A DNA stretch of 64,000 nt from positions 317,501-381,500 of the forward strand of contig OZ038473.1 in assembly GCA_964036295.1 (NCBI GenBank), read 5' to 3'. This DNA is from Plumapathes pennacea. Its lineage: Eukaryota; Cnidaria; Anthozoa; Antipatharia; Myriopathidae. Shown here one piece after another: positions 11,353-23,231 of the stretch. Each line of letters begins with the position of its first letter. Position 1 is the stretch's first letter. The notes beneath the pieces were generated by a model. It was not told where the DNA came from. It saw nothing but the letters and a program-made list of their open reading frames with translations, and ran no database searches. The position numbers and the translations under genes are program-made.

Positions 11353-12108
11353 TGTTGTTCTGGCATGATAACATGTACGGGAAATGATATTTTGCATCAT
11401 GACAGATTCTGATCTTAAAGCGGCAAAGAAATAAGTGGCATCCGTGAAAGAAATCTGCAAGTGAGCAGTAACACGTTTTGTTTTACTTTTTTTTGTTCTC
11501 CGATTTTGAGTCGAAGTTTTGTTCCGTTTTTGATGACATGTCCTTTGTCCAAGTAAGTTCTCTATTTATCCCAATGTTGCTTGAGATGATCTACCATAAT
11601 GAAATTCTCTAAGACGGCAGGAAGTAGCATAGCGATCAACTATTCAAGAACATACACCGATTGTCAAGACGTATACTGACACATAATTTCCTGTAGAAAA
11701 TCCAAATCATTTACAGAGGTAATCATGAGAAAAGAATTAATTAGACAAAGCGTTGAAGGCCCGTGATCCAAGCTGTAAGTTTATAAGTCTTAACTTTATA
11801 TTTCCTGCATGTTCGTGGACTCTCCGAACGACGTTTTTACGCAGTCGTCGTTTGAAAAGAAGAAAACCATCCCCATAGTCATTGAATCGCTATTAAGACT
11901 GACAAAACTTGATGGACATCAAAGTCTTCACAACAGCTGAAATTAGGCTCCCAAAAATAACCATAACTTTTTAGTACTGGGCTTGTTTAAATAATGTGTA
12001 TTTTAATATCTCACATGAGAAACTGGCTGAATAATACCAGTAAAGTCTGAAAAATAATAAAGACATTAGTCGAGTGACGGCAAAAACAAAGTAACCGCAG
12101 TGTTTTCC

Positions 12109-12143
<35 letters not shown>

Positions 12144-12865
12144 CACGTTTAAGAATCAGCTCAGGTTCACATCTGAAACTGATATCCATCGGTTAAAACC
12201 GAAAAAGTTCAGGCAAGCTCAGCTTTTATCGACATTAATTACACTCAAAATACAATGACGTGTCATCTTCACTTCACTTAGTTTTGCATATTGTCCATGT
12301 GATAATGATGTTGTTATCGTCGCAGGCCACTCCTAGGATCTTTTCGTCACATATGATTCTTTTAGCGATTTCTGTCTACGATAGATTTCTAATTCACCAA
12401 ACAAAACAAAAAAAGCATAACTGAAATGAATGCTGGCATTTCCCTTACAGACTGATTTGAATCAAGCTTTCGATGATTGCCCTTTAATATCGCTGGCCGC
12501 GTGGCTTTATCTTAGTAAGGTAGGTCTTAACTTGTATAGAGAATATTGATTTTGTTTTCGTTTTAATGGAACTGTGTGTACTGTACATATGCATGTATGT
12601 GCATACTTTATGTTTTCATGGTCTTCTAGTACTGTGCTGCCATTTCTTATATTATGTAGAGCCTTCAGTGAAGCTGTCATTATAAATTGAAAATAACTAA
12701 GGCGTTTCTTTGGATCACAGTAGCCGTTTTTCAAAAGCAGCTGAACACCATAAGCGGAAGTTTGTCGCAACTGACTCCAGCAGACGGCAAAGTGTGCTTT
12801 TATTGTACGGTTTAAATTACAGCTTCTCACAGCAGGATTGAAAGTTGTTAAAACCTTGAGATTTA

Positions 12866-12899
<34 letters not shown>

Positions 12900-15800
12900 A
12901 AGATAGACAGAATAGATAATGAATTAAAAATCGCGATTTGTAAATCTAGTCAGCAACTCGGCACATATTGTATTATCATAGGTGCTCGGCCCGGCCTATG
13001 GCACACTGGGGATTACGAATCGAAGCGCCTCGTGAGTCCACAACATTTTGACCATGTGATGACGTAAATCGTAGTAAATAAGCCCGTCCACACCACGGCA
13101 ATCCAGTGGAAATTTATTAGAATGCTATCGACGAGAAAATATGCGATATCAGTTATGCAGGACTGTTTGACTTGGTAGGCATTTAGCCCGGCTCATTTTC
13201 AATCGATGCAGCTTTCCATTTTACTGCAATGCTGATCTTAATACAACTAAACAGCGCTTTGTGAAATATAAAGAATGATACAATGGGAAAAACCGTACAC
13301 ATTTTTTATCATTTACTATATCACATGAGACAGAAAGGGTAAACATTTTTTCTTTTCTAAGTGCAAACTCGCATGACTTTGTAAGGCATGAACAATAAAC
13401 TCTTTACACAGTTCTTTTCTGACTCCGTGTTTACCAGCCAATGATTCAACCAGATACACTATAAATCACGTGATCAGTGCGAGATCATCATTGTTCTTTG
13501 GTCTTATAGTCACTATTAAGTAATTACCATCACGTACAAAAAAATCATCACGTACGCTGTAAACTTTTACTCCACATCGGTAGCACTTCACACAGGATCG
13601 TTAGAATGAGACATCTGTATAATGATATATCTGCATTGTATAATCTTATCACTTACATTTTTCTGGTTTCAACTATGGTCCAACAAGAATCCGATTTCAA
13701 GTTTCACAACTGAGCCAGATGAAATCAGAATAAATATAATAGTTAAGCCCCTGGTATTTGCCAAAAAAATTCTAAACTGACTGTTAATGGTTCCTCAAAC
13801 AGTGTTATGTATACCTATTGTTGCGGAATAAACCAAACAAAACGTATACCGGGTTACTTAACATTTTTAAAAAATCTCAGTTATTCGGCTATTTTCCGAC
13901 AAGGATCCATTTCACGAGTTTTAACATCAACATGCATAGATTCATTCAGTCGTGATCCAAAAACTTTTGAAAGGGAGATAAACTAATTAAATAAGACTCG
14001 GCTTAATTGAATAATAGCGGATGAAAACACTGACCAACAGTTTTAGGGAGCAGTTTTTGGTTCAGTACTTGGGCAATTTCTGCCGTGTAGGGACTACACC
14101 AGTTCAAGTTATCGTGACTCACATGAAGTGATCCATAAACGAAGACCACACGGCGATCAATGGTTTCGGTTTCATCAAGTAACTATAACACAAAAACCCG
14201 AAATTCGAATCTAAGGGTACAGCTGCCGGCAGCTGGAGTTAAACTGAATCGTGGAATATTTACAATAATTAAAATCTAAAAACAGCTAAGCTCTTAAGCT
14301 GCCAAACAAAAATTTAACTATAAATGCAACATAGATATAAAGTTCCATTTTTGTCTAACCGTCACTTGAATATAGGCCTGTGTGTGACAATACCTGTGTG
14401 TGACAATACCTGTGTGTGACCATGGACGCGAAAGCCTTCAATGAAACTGTGCGGCATAAGTGAATAGCAATCAGCGCAACAGAGTTTCGTTCGAGTTGTT
14501 TTGTTTTGTTGTCGTTGTTTTTTCCTGCGAGCATTTTAGTAGTTTAATTACGCCAGAAGAACGAGGCAGAACAGTCATTTATAGTTCCACTAATCCATAC
14601 TGGAAAATTGTACGAAACTATATGAAATTATACGAAAATTATGCGAAAATAGATGAAACTATACGAAAATTGTACGAAACTGAGAGGCGTTAACAGCTTC
14701 GACGAAGGTATTGTTTGACTGACAATACTGAAGAGATATGAATATGTTTACTGTACACGTCTTTATGATCAAACTACGATGAAATCATTATCCTTCGAGA
14801 TTTTAATCAAAAGATACTAGTGACGTGTGAAGTATTCCTTATATGTAAATCCACCGGCAGGTATGTGACACTTGAGTCTTGTTTTGTACAGCCGACCTAC
14901 TTCCACCTTTCGTAGGTGACATAAAAATAGTGAAATCCAATTAATGTTAAACTATAAGTGTCGATATTGTTGCCAGAGTTACGACACATATAGACCGAAC
15001 TGCTGGTCGCAGCTTTCTGGCTGTGATGCCATAATTCTTGACATCTGCCTCGGAGAAGGAACTGAGTCAACGCGGGGCCAAGATCGACTTATTCTTGTAC
15101 TAGTCAGTATTATTTCCTTGATTTATTCTCGCTAACATTTCATATAAAGCCAGGGATTTCACCGTATACTGAGTGAAAACATAATCTGCTTAGCTTGTGA
15201 CCTGGAGATGAATCGTCATTGAGTTTACCATATTTTTCAGTTCCTAGTGTAAGTAAGATAACTGTGAAAGATGTCAGATTTTCTTTAGCAAGAGAACTCT
15301 GTAAGGGAAAGACCAGGGATTTTCCCAGTCTTATTTCAAAAACTTGCATTGCTGCGGCGTGTAAAATAGCTGTTGACAACCACTGAGCAACTGGATAAGA
15401 GCATATTTTTCCACAAAATGTTCCGATAAAAGTGTTTACTGATGTTGCGGAAGCCACATGTTGTCAGCCTTGTCTTCACAATGACCGAAAACGTTTATAA
15501 CAATTATATTATATGTAAATATATTATTTTCTGAGTGGCACTAAAATCTTTTTATACACCGCTGTTTGAATTCTTCACTTCATCGAACTACCCACAACAT
15601 GGGAACGTTTTTTAATTCGCTTCATTTTACTCTCGGACGATAATTCATTATCTCCGAAGCATGTGAAAACCTAAGGAGACTGTGGTTCTACTAAAATGAA
15701 ATTGCAGCGCAGTGTTGTTCGATTTTCTTTTCCACGCCACCTTCCGACAAACCATTAAGCTATCAAATATCCCTTGATTAAAATATATGGTGATAACAGC

Positions 15801-18558
15801 GGAAGACAATTGAACGCCTGACGAAACTCAATATTTAATTTCTCGAACTGTGTAAGAAGCTAAATGAAACTGCACTGCAGTATATTTACTTTCTTTTAAC
15901 GCACGCTTGTAAATGGGCCGTGTCCAAAATTAGACTCTGTTACGGAGATACAACAACTGGTTTATATAGTGAAGTGTTCGCGATTATCCGTATGCTTATA
16001 AATGTTTTACAAGCCGTGCGGTCTTTGCAGTTAGTCCGTCAGTGACTTTCATTTATCCAGAGGGCGATCATTTTTCTCCTTCTGTTTACATAAAATGAAA
16101 ATTATATAGTGAATAATTTTATGAAGGAAATTTATCACTGGACTGTTACTCTCGATCAAACTAAGCTAATGGCCACTATGCTTCGCTAATTTGGTGAGTC
16201 TTCCAGAAAAAGGGGTCTACAGAAATAATATGTATTAATAATAATAAGTCAGAAGGGGAAACAACAAATATTTGAGACGGGTCTGTTGCCGGGACGTCGA
16301 AAATAAAATAAATATAGTGGACTTCTGAAGGAAGAAATATTTATGTCTACATACCGACATAGCCGAACAGTTCCGAAACAAGACAGCCCGGCGGACATTG
16401 TCGGAAGGATCCGCTAGATACCGACTGCACACGACACTGATGTGTAACAACGTCATTACGACGTCATTAGGTCTGACAGCATCAGCTGGCCGGCTTTGCC
16501 AAGCAGATCTGTTGGCCAAATCAAGAAGTACTCACCATCTAAAGTGTGTATGTGTGTCCACTGCGATGTGGGTTCTTCTCCTTCTTCAGATGCCGTGTAC
16601 GCATTGCCGGCCGGAAACGTAATAAAAGGGCGATGTTTATTTAGTTTGATATGACGTCAGTCTCTGTTGTTTATATCATGGCCACTTTATGGTCACTTTT
16701 GCTTTTAGTAAGCCGTTTGCCCTTCATTTTAATGCACATCCTGTTGATTAACTCTTATCTGTTGGCAGATCGCCGGCTCCACGTTAATTTCCTGAACTAC
16801 CACAGCCCTGACAAGAACTGAGTCATTATGTATTTGTTTTGGCTGTGTAAACGCTTATTTAAGACGTCGTGCCGGCATTTTAATTATGCTTTGTTACAAA
16901 GGCCTGATGTGTACATTGCGACAACTTCAAAACCGGCCCGCGTGAGAGACAAATGAGTTCGTTACAAAGACCAAAGTGCGCGGAAACCGCTGGCCTTCAA
17001 AGTTCCACGGCTCGATGTGTTTGATTGTCTGGTTCTCGCACAGCCTGCACACGTCACCTCAGGTCAGAACCGAAGTTTGTTTGATTATTGCTTAGCTTGT
17101 TGCTAAATCAGGTTCTTAGAACCTTTTTTTCTTTGATAGCATCTCAGCCCTTCAATCACTGATCTTCACTGCCTATGACCCGTAGGCCAAAGTGAAGACC
17201 TACACTTAGTAAAGCAAGCAGTCGCATCTTGCACTGAGTGGTCCGGACGACTGAAATGAAGGTTATAGATTATTACGCTCGATAACCGGTAGCATTGCTC
17301 GTTCTGTTGTCGAGCGGAGGGCCATTTAGTAGTCTGGAAAGCCTAAAGCGAAACTGGCACGAGTGTCAGCTTTAACTACTTTTAAATACTTGAATGCTTA
17401 TGATTCCTCTAAGAGCGGAACTGTGCATTTTTAGTGGTCTTATTTACTTTGTCATACGAAGTGCAAGTTTACGAGTTCCCCATGAACCTGAATCATAAAT
17501 CTCGACGTTGTGTGGGCGTCCTGGCGACAGTTCAAACAATAAGGACATGCTAAGGCAAATCTAATGCTCCAACAGCACTATTACTTTTCTCTTTATACCT
17601 GTACTGTTTACACATTTTGTGAATCCATACGGGTATATACTGATTTATCTTTCTGGGAGCTATAAACTATTTTATTACAATTTCTAATTGTTCTAAACGA
17701 CAAACGCGCGGTCGAATTTAAAATATTTTAGAAAAAAAAATAATGTTACAACAGATTTCCACCGTTAAATTTACCATAAATCGTACTGTTTAATTGATAA
17801 AGTATACGCTATTCCATCTGCACACAGTCTCACTAAATTAAATTCTCAAAAGTGGTAATAATATACGCTGCTTAAAAAGCAGGTATTATCTCCGGGGAAA
17901 GATATTTAAATCCTGCAGACAACTTCCTGTTTTTATATTTCCTCGTTTAATGAAAAAACTTGCAATTAAAATTTAAAAACTGCGAACGAAACACCCTAGG
18001 TCTTCCATTTTAATCAAAAGTGTGAAGGGTATTGTAAACTTGAACAACGGGGAAGTCATAAAAGAAAATTTCATTTGGCTACAAGACAGCTGTGCCTATT
18101 TCCCTGGCACACTTATTCAAGCCGGCTATGATTATTTAATCCTAGGGTGTTAAAACACAAGAGTATGGTCCTATGGCAGGCGTCATGGCCTTTATTAATA
18201 CGTGCGCATCAACGTGTTCTACTTAGATGAGCGTTCAAAACACGAAAACAAACAGAGGTCAATCAAATGTGCCTGTTGGGCAATTCACTCACCGACTGTG
18301 TTGATTGACACTTGCCCTGAGTGACAGGTGATACAGGTTTCTCATAATTAACATTTTCTCGGCGAACACTGTAAATTTGAATGAGCCTGGTTGGACGGGC
18401 AGACATTGTTTGATACAATACAATTTCGCCATACAGCGATGGCTCATGTGTCGTGATCGCTAATCAATTCACATCCCTTATAATCGTGCTTTTGTTTGAT
18501 CCTAGCCGCGTCATGTAACAAGCGGCCCGGAACGCCAAGCCAACACCGGCCATTAATA
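11353..18558. other. Gene-free 7.2-kb stretch left of the GPCR
   Basis: I find no gene with support. Contents: poly-T runs (12112-12143 and about 12869-12898), a 17-base tandem repeat CCTGTGTGTGACAATA (about 14378-14420), a degenerate TATACGAAAATT repeat (about 14605-14690), and otherwise unique AT-rich sequence. It may hold regulatory DNA or non-coding first exons of the GPCR, which I cannot see. Confidence 0.5.
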
Positions 18559-21350
18559 ATGGCGAACTGTACAAAATTCACGGAGAGCGACGTCAATGGA
18601 AAGATGGTTCTGTCGATGCTTTTCCTGTTCCTGATCAGCGTCTTCGCTATTTTTGGGAACACTCTCGTTTGCGCCGCCTTTGCAAAGAACAGGTCGCTTC
18701 GCATCCTTACGAACTATTACGTTGTATCTTTGGCCGTTTCGGATATTTTGGTTGGAGCAATCAACGTTCCACTATGGATGTATATTATTGGTCCTACCAG
18801 GTAAGTACAATATATCTGATGAGTGAACTCACTTGGGCTGCTTACTTATTCAATTAAATTCGTTTAAGTGCGGATCTGATGTGGACGCTTGTGGGGTTCT
18901 CTGCCTTTTCAAGTGCGACGATGCATCTCGGTAAAATAAGTGTCCGTCACACAAATAATCTGTATTTATCTGCCAAACTTGTGTTTCAAGTGCACAGCGG
19001 TCAAAATAACCGAAGGGTTACTGAAAATATCAACTGTCCGGTTCCAAAACAAAAACGAACCTTTCGATTTTCTCTCAAACAGTTCACAGTACAATATTTA
19101 TTGTTGTTTGGGAAACACTGTATCGGTTTATTTTGTTACAAGTAGAAACTATGCAGGGATTTATTTTCCTTGTGGTTCTCCTTCGAGTTTCTCAAGCTTG
19201 CTCTCTTCTCTCGGCGTCCCGATTATATATTATTTTTGTCTAAGAGTTTTGTTGTACTGAGGAAATTTAATATCTACATACTGTATGTTCCAAAATTTGT
19301 GGATCAATATGCTAGAGATATCCATTTCATTGCGAAATATAACATAAATAAATGCATTACTGGAATGGATAAAACACGAAGTCATTAATCTCCTTCAGAA
19401 TCCAGACTTCCTTGTTGACGTCATGCAGTCGTGAATTTGTTGTCCCAAGGGGTCGCTTAGAGCGATCACGCAACGATGGTTCCTTAGCTTTTAGTCACGT
19501 CAACACCGATGTGTTTCTATTTAAAAACGCATCGTTTAACCTCCGCTTCCGAAGTCACCTGCAAACTGATTCGACCAAAACACTGATTAAAAACACATCG
19601 TTTTTGAAAACTTTCACTTTTGATAGCGTCTTCGTTTTCTAAATAGTCACTATGCCTGAGCTTCAGATTAATTTTTTCGTCGCATACTTCTAGTTCTGAT
19701 AAGCGGAAACCAGGGATAAATTCTTGAAACTAAATCATGTTTATAACCCCACATTTCGAGAAAACGAATAGCGTGACTAATAGAATCTGAAAAAGCCATT
19801 TTTGAATATTCCGATATTGGGGAAGTGGTATGAGGCATCGACACACAGAAGGAGGAAATCTAAGTGGGTACTCAGTACCAACAGGGCGCACTAAAACTGT
19901 GTAGGCTTTAAGTCCGTGCAATTTAGAAAGCGTTGAGTGAAAAATTGACAAACGTGTTTGTCTCCACAGTTCTTGTGACAACGGATATCTGGAGGAGGCC
20001 TATGTAATATTCGACATTATCTGTGGCACCGCGTCCATCTGGAACATGACGATAATCAGTATTGACAGGTAGGAAGCACCAAATTTTATTCTTTTTATTC
20101 TTACTGTATGATTTGTCTTTAGTGAGAGGCGGAATAAGAAATTGCAGCTGATAACTCCCCATAGCACTGTCGAAGGCTAATTTCACTCAAGCTCAGTATA
20201 CAGTTGTGTTGCCTTGTACAGCATCGCATTTCAAGGAACGTTCTGCATGAATATTGCGTTTTAGTTTTTACCACAACTCACTAGTTTCTCGCCCTCTGAT
20301 TGGTCAATTTTTCATGGTAAATGAGAGTCCAGACAACGATGCTGACGCCAGCATGTCACACTTTGCAGCGAAATACAACAAAAGTTTCCTGTATATTTCT
20401 AAATATTGTGATAAAAAATCAAATTTCCACTGGTTTGCCGTGGTGAGGACTCTTAATAGTCCAGTCAGCCTTCATTCGTCTGAGTGAGCTATCGAAAGCC
20501 AAGACCTCCATGATGCGTGACGTGTTTCTGTTTATAAGCTGAAAGGAGAATTTTTACCTTGATCACTGAAACAAGGCCTACGTATTTAACAACACTAGTC
20601 TATTCCAGGTTTATGGCCGTGACATACCCAACAATCTACAGACACCGCATGAAAAAGAAGAACGTTGCTTTGTGGCTTCTGGTTTTCATCTGGACATTTT
20701 CGGTCCTTGTGGCTAGCCTTCGTATTTTCCACAAGCTCTTCAACTACGCCATGTTTGTAACGACATTAAGCTTCTTCATTCCTTTTGCAATCATTCTTTT
20801 CTCGTATGGGAGCATTTTCCGCGTGGTGAGATACCGCGCAAAGTGGACTGGGTCCGTGCTGATGGAGATCAAAATGGCGCGTACTCTCTCGATCGTGATT
20901 GGTGCGTTCATCATCTGCTGGGGGCCGTTCTTCATCCTCAACATTGTGTCGTATTACTGCCGAGAGCGGTGCAAATACCAGGTGGCCGTTCAAGTGATCA
21001 AATGGATGCAATATGCAAGTGCGTGCGTCAACCCGGTCGTCTACACGGTCAGAAATCGTGACTTTCGCTTCGCTTTCCATAAGCTCATATTTCAGTGCAG
21101 CTACCGAAACGGAAAATACGTCATACGTCCCAAAGCAAGGCACCGTAGTTTCTTTGGGAAAATCTCGACAAATTCTGGAGTTGAAATGCGCACGCGATTA
21201 GCAACTTATACAGAAGATGCTACAGTAAGCGCGTTGTACGATGTGCAGTCCTCGGCGCATTCAGAAGAACGACAGAAGACTTCTGTATCGGGCAGTCTCA
21301 AGCGATCTGAAGAAAGCGATTTTGGAAAATCTCCCATCTTGAGCAAGTAG
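18559..21350 (+). CDS. Class A (rhodopsin-like) GPCR, amine-receptor-like
   Basis: This encodes a seven-transmembrane receptor of 360 residues from three exons: 18559-18800, 19970-20068 and 20609-21350, joined in phase 2 both times. Visible landmarks are an N-glycosylation site NCT at residues 3-5, GN in TM1 (N34), LAVSD in TM2 (D62), an Asp at residue 96 (position 3.32, the amine-binding Asp), DRF (113-115) in place of DRY, CWGPFF in TM6 and NPVVY in TM7. W142 (4.50) to P172 (5.50) is only 30 residues and has no Cys, so extracellular loop 2 is very short and the usual TM3-ECL2 disulfide is missing. ECL3 carries a C-x3-C pair. Asp 3.32 argues for an amine-like ligand, while the short ECL2 recalls melanocortin-type receptors. 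The ligand is unknown. An in-frame upstream ATG (18496) exists; the ATG at 18559 looks better placed. Confidence 0.9.
18801..19969 (+). other. GPCR intron 1
   Basis: A 1.17-kb intron with GTAAGT donor and TCTCCACAG acceptor, interrupting between TM2 and the TM3 region. No nested gene or repeat is recognised. Confidence 0.85.
20069..20608 (+). other. GPCR intron 2, inside the DRY arginine
   Basis: A phase-2 intron splitting the Arg codon (AG|G) of the DRF motif, with donor AG|GTAGGA and acceptor TATTCCAG. Introns at this place are known from many animal GPCR genes. Confidence 0.9.
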
Positions 21351-22699
21351 ACTGTAAGAAATGTTCCAGCATTTCTGACTCCTGAGCATTCCATTCCAGA
21401 TTCTAACGGTCTCAATTCCATGTTGAAGGGATGGAAAAATAATCCCCTGGACACGGTCATTGGTTTGACTTAAGTCAAAAAAAAGTATAAAAAAAAAAAA
21501 AAAATGCATGAGGTCCCGTGAAGCAGACTAATAATAGATCGAGGAATTCAGAACGAACATTATGCTGTTTAGTTGATAGGCAATATTGTCTAAACCTGCT
21601 TTGGGATGTATAGATATATATTTTTTAGGCTCCTGATAAATAGTGTACAAGCTCAAAATTTACGTATACTCTAATACCGAGTCTCAAATTTGAAGTTGAC
21701 TCCCCCAGCCAGCCAAGAGGACAATGTGTAAGTAATGTAGTGAAAAGTATTTGTTTAATCTGCCTTTTTTCTTAGTAGCTTATCAAAACTTCTCAACGAT
21801 GCACGATAGTGTAAAATTATCTGGTTAGTGATCGAAGAATAAAATTGAAGTTGATCAATTATTAGGAGTGAAAGAGTTCAACATTTACAGTGAGTTGCTG
21901 CTTTGCTTCATGTAAAAGTACAAGCTTCTTTAACTTATTCCATAAATTATATGCATTTACAAACTGAAATAACTATATTCTAAAATTAATACCGTTTAGA
22001 GCTCCACAAACAGCAAAACAATATACTTTTTACAGCTGTCTGTTTAGGTGTGCACATACCTATCATATCATTAGTATATATATTGTTATTATTATCAATA
22101 CGTACTATAATTACGTGTTATTGAGTTGCTAAAAGTATTCTGTATCTGCACCGTTAATATGTCTATATATAACGTATTTACACATCATTTGATTGCTGTA
22201 CGTGTTACAGCCATTGCATACATTAAATGCTCCTCAAAAGAAGTGAATTTTCTGACATCGCCAAAAGAAATTTCAGCAGTTTTATATAGTAACATATAAT
22301 AGGAGTATACACGAAAGACATATGTAATAATAGAAATAGAAAGTCCAAATAATAGAAATAATAATAATAAAAAAAGGTTTTTGGCTTTGGTTTATGGCGC
22401 ATCATCAAAATTACGTAAGGGAGGGGAGAGGGTGCAGTTAGAAAAGAATGGACATTTTACAATACGTGTATATTAAGGTTCCTGTGAGCCAACCCGTGAA
22501 TGACTAGAAATCTGCTGTAGCTGTAGATCTACTATCTGTTTATAGATGATTGGAAAAGAAAAGTTAAAAATACGTGGTGTTTGTGTAACAGCAAGACCTC
22601 AAGCTGACAACGTAGGTGGACTTCTGAAACTTTCATTTTAGTGGCATGGACCGTCATCTCTCACTTTCTATGATGTTTCGTTTGGTAAATATTTCAGTG
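21351..22699. other. GPCR 3' flank and gene-free DNA
   Basis: Contains a poly-A run (about 21489-21503) and, at about 21690-21876, a diverged relative of the TTTCACTCCC element with AATAAA at about 21839. Nothing else is recognised. Confidence 0.5.
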
Positions 22700-22739
22700 G
22701 TAAGTGTCGAATGTGGGTTTAGGATTTCAGTTAATAAAT

Positions 22740-23230
22740 GGAAGTTTGGAACAGCTGAACTAAAAACTACGTAAATAAATGTGGCTGCAGGGTATATTTA
22801 TATATACGGAAAACAATATTCACCAAACATTCGCAAGCTTTGTTTACAAACGGTGTGCACAGCCAGATTCACAATTAGAACAACAAAGTTCGTTCATCAC
22901 TCAGCGACGACAGTTTTTTTAGATTCTAACATTACAGGAGTCAAACGAACTTTGTATGAATATTTTGGTGATAGCTGAATCAGTTTTTATCTTGGTAAAA
23001 GTGATTGCCGAATTCTCCTCACTGTACCAGTAATTAAAAAGAGAAAGTAGGCCTTGATCACATTCAGGAGTTCAGCATTATTAAAATAGCGTTATTAAAA
23101 TACTATGTGCCGTTGCAGCAGTCTCAGGTGGTATTTATTGGCTGCCTAAGCTGCAGATCAAATAAAAGGCTTTTAACATTTTCTTTATCTCGATCGTCTC
23201 GTATTCGGACTTCACTTCGCAGTGCTAAAA
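22740..23230 (+). repeat. Duplicated 5' flank of gene C (partner 27180-27649)
   Basis: Colinear words shared with the gene D flank include GTAAATAAATGTGG, AACATTCGCAAGC, ACAAACGGTGTGCA, GTTCGTTCA, ATTCTCCT(C/T)ACTGT, CCTTGATCA and CCGTTGCAGCAGTCTCAG. About 0.5 kb of upstream sequence was therefore duplicated with the gene. Confidence 0.75.
23070..23170 (+). promoter_or_regulatory. Shared proximal promoter block, gene C copy
   Basis: Order: TTATTAAAATAG (doubled here), CCGTTGCAGCAGTCTCAG, GGCTG, then CTGCAGATCAAATAAAA as the TATA-like element about 65 bases before the ATG. It is followed by a CTTCACTTCGCAGTG word also found, with changes, before the ATGs of A and D. Confidence 0.75.
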
Positions 23231-23231
23231 G

